From NCBI RefSeq assembly GCF_002128405.1, contig NZ_NETJ01000003.1:186001-250000 (forward strand): a stretch of 64,000 nt of DNA, in the 5' to 3' direction. Position numbers and translations under genes: made by a program. The notes beneath the pieces are model-generated. The model had not been told where the DNA came from. It saw nothing but the letters and a program-made list of their open reading frames with translations, and did no database searches. Position 1 is the first letter of the stretch. The number at the start of each line of letters is the position of its first letter. Source of the DNA: Gottfriedia solisilvae (GTDB taxonomy: Bacteria > Bacillota > Bacilli > Bacillales > Bacillaceae_G). Of this stretch, positions 63,281 through 64,000 are shown one piece after another.

Positions 63281-63987
63281 AACTGGATCTCTCTTTTATT
63301 TGGACCGCATTTATACAAATTTTACCCGCAATACCAAATACTCTTTTCATAACGGTCGTTTCCGTTTTTATAGGATTTTTAATTGGAACCTTTAGTGCAA
63401 TTGTTCGCATTTATAAAGTGCCATTTTTAAGTCAAATTGCGTCTGGCTACGTAACAATTGTTAGAGGTACACCAATGATTACTCATTTGCTAATCATCTA
63501 TTACTCATTATCAATGCTGTTAGATTCATTAGCTAAAAATTATCACCTTCCATTTAATTCAGCTTCTATTCCAATGATGGTTTTTGCAATTATTTCATTT
63601 TCTATTACAGCGGGAGCTTATCTATCAGAAGTTGTTAGAGCAGGTATTACAAGTATTGAACGTGGACAAATTGAAGCGGCTTATTCAGTAGGAATGACAA
63701 CTACACAAGCTTTAAAACGAATCATTTTTCCACAAGCTTTCGCAATTAGTCTACCAAATTTGTCAAATACATTTATTGGTATGCTACACGGTTCAACTCT
63801 AGCATTTATTGTTTCAGTAGTAGATATTAACGCAAAAGCACAAATTGTAGCATCTACAAATTGGAAGTTTTTTGAAGCGTATATTGCAGCAGCTTTAATC
63901 TTTTGGGGAATTACGATTGTCATAGAAAAGATGACAAGTTTACTAGAGAAGAGATTCAGTGTATTTAGTAGAGGCGGTGTGAAATGA
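63277..63987 (+). CDS. tcyM: Amino-acid ABC transporter permease (TcyM-like)
   Basis: A 236-residue HisQ-type permease, five TM helices, with VRGTPMITHLLIIYYS and the EAA loop GQIEAAYSVGMTTTQALKRI. It overlaps the preceding gene (ATGA) and the following one (ATGA), so the operon is translationally coupled. About one third of residues are shared with TcyL by eye, as expected for the paralogous pair. Confidence 0.9.
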   Translation: MKLDLSFIWTAFIQILPAIPNTLFITVVSVFIGFLIGTFSAIVRIYKVPFLSQIASGYVTIVRGTPMITHLLIIYYSLSMLLDSLAKNYHLPFNSASIPMMVFAIISFSITAGAYLSEVVRAGITSIERGQIEAAYSVGMTTTQALKRIIFPQAFAISLPNLSNTFIGMLHGSTLAFIVSVVDINAKAQIVASTNWKFFEAYIAAALIFWGITIVIEKMTSLLEKRFSVFSRGGVK

Positions 63988-64000
63988 TTACGCTAGAAAA
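63984..64000 (+). CDS. Start of the ABC transporter ATPase gene (TcyN-like, 3' partial)
   Basis: ATG overlapping the tcyM stop (ATGA) opens a frame reading MITLE at the very end of the window. Only five codons are visible. Position and coupling predict the ATP-binding subunit; the identity is inferred from operon order. Confidence 0.5.

Overview
The window is a low-GC Firmicute chromosome segment from an endospore-forming member of the Bacillaceae. The evidence is spoVR, a tricistronic ger germinant-receptor operon, a Spo0E-type phosphatase, B. subtilis-type genes (mprF, swrC, ohrR-ohr, yhbD/bactofilin, comC, pgcA, bpr, tcy), strong AGGAGG ribosome binding sites, frequent TTG/GTG starts and many intrinsic terminators. 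I cannot name the species. No rRNA, tRNA, CRISPR array, complete insertion sequence or prophage is visible.

Layout. 1-1.8 kb: end of a siderophore-type ATPase gene, then a FetAB-like transporter. 1.9-2.8 kb: peroxide-sensing ohrR-ohr. 2.9-3.5 kb: three tandem copies of a GC-rich intergenic repeat. 3.6-11.7 kb: an envelope-defence block of mprF, a two-component system and a SwrC-type RND exporter. The two-component operon and swrC share a direct-repeat motif in front of their promoters. 11.8-25 kb: housekeeping and secreted genes (alkyltransferase-like protein, bactofilin, alpha-glucosidase behind catabolite-type operators, NlpC/P60 hydrolase, prepilin peptidase, penicillin acylase family enzyme, secreted two-domain protein, patatin). 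A compact structured-RNA-like element lies at 18.26-18.42 kb. 25-34 kb: a cysteine/histidine-rich small protein, a purine permease behind paired PurR-like boxes, an SDR enzyme, pgcA, yhdB, a nucleoside deoxyribosyltransferase-like protein, spoVR and ywaF.

34-45 kb: bacillopeptidase F, an amine oxidase, and an epoxide hydrolase with richer base composition that lies between two near-identical hairpins and beside a decayed gene, then a YesMN-type two-component pair without its usual sugar transporter. 45.5-49.3 kb: the ger operon; its A subunit has a five-copy nine-residue repeat. 49.3-52 kb: a LysR regulator, a Spo0E-like protein and a gene of unknown function. 52.3-57.3 kb: a very large secreted amylopullulanase-like enzyme behind a consensus cre site. 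57.5-58.9 kb: fumarase.

59-64 kb is a sulfur-metabolism region. Two tandem SAM-I (S-box) riboswitches precede a 29-residue ORF and an FbpA-like 58-residue protein. A LysR regulator, an SsuE-type FMN reductase and a TcyJKLMN-like amino-acid ABC transporter follow and run off the window. The first riboswitch has a clear terminator/antiterminator. The second has no terminator and its P1 strand carries the Shine-Dalgarno sequence of the 29-residue ORF. This is the most interesting regulatory arrangement in the window. Starts in the feature list were moved to the best ribosome binding site where the longest open frame was not the likely protein.
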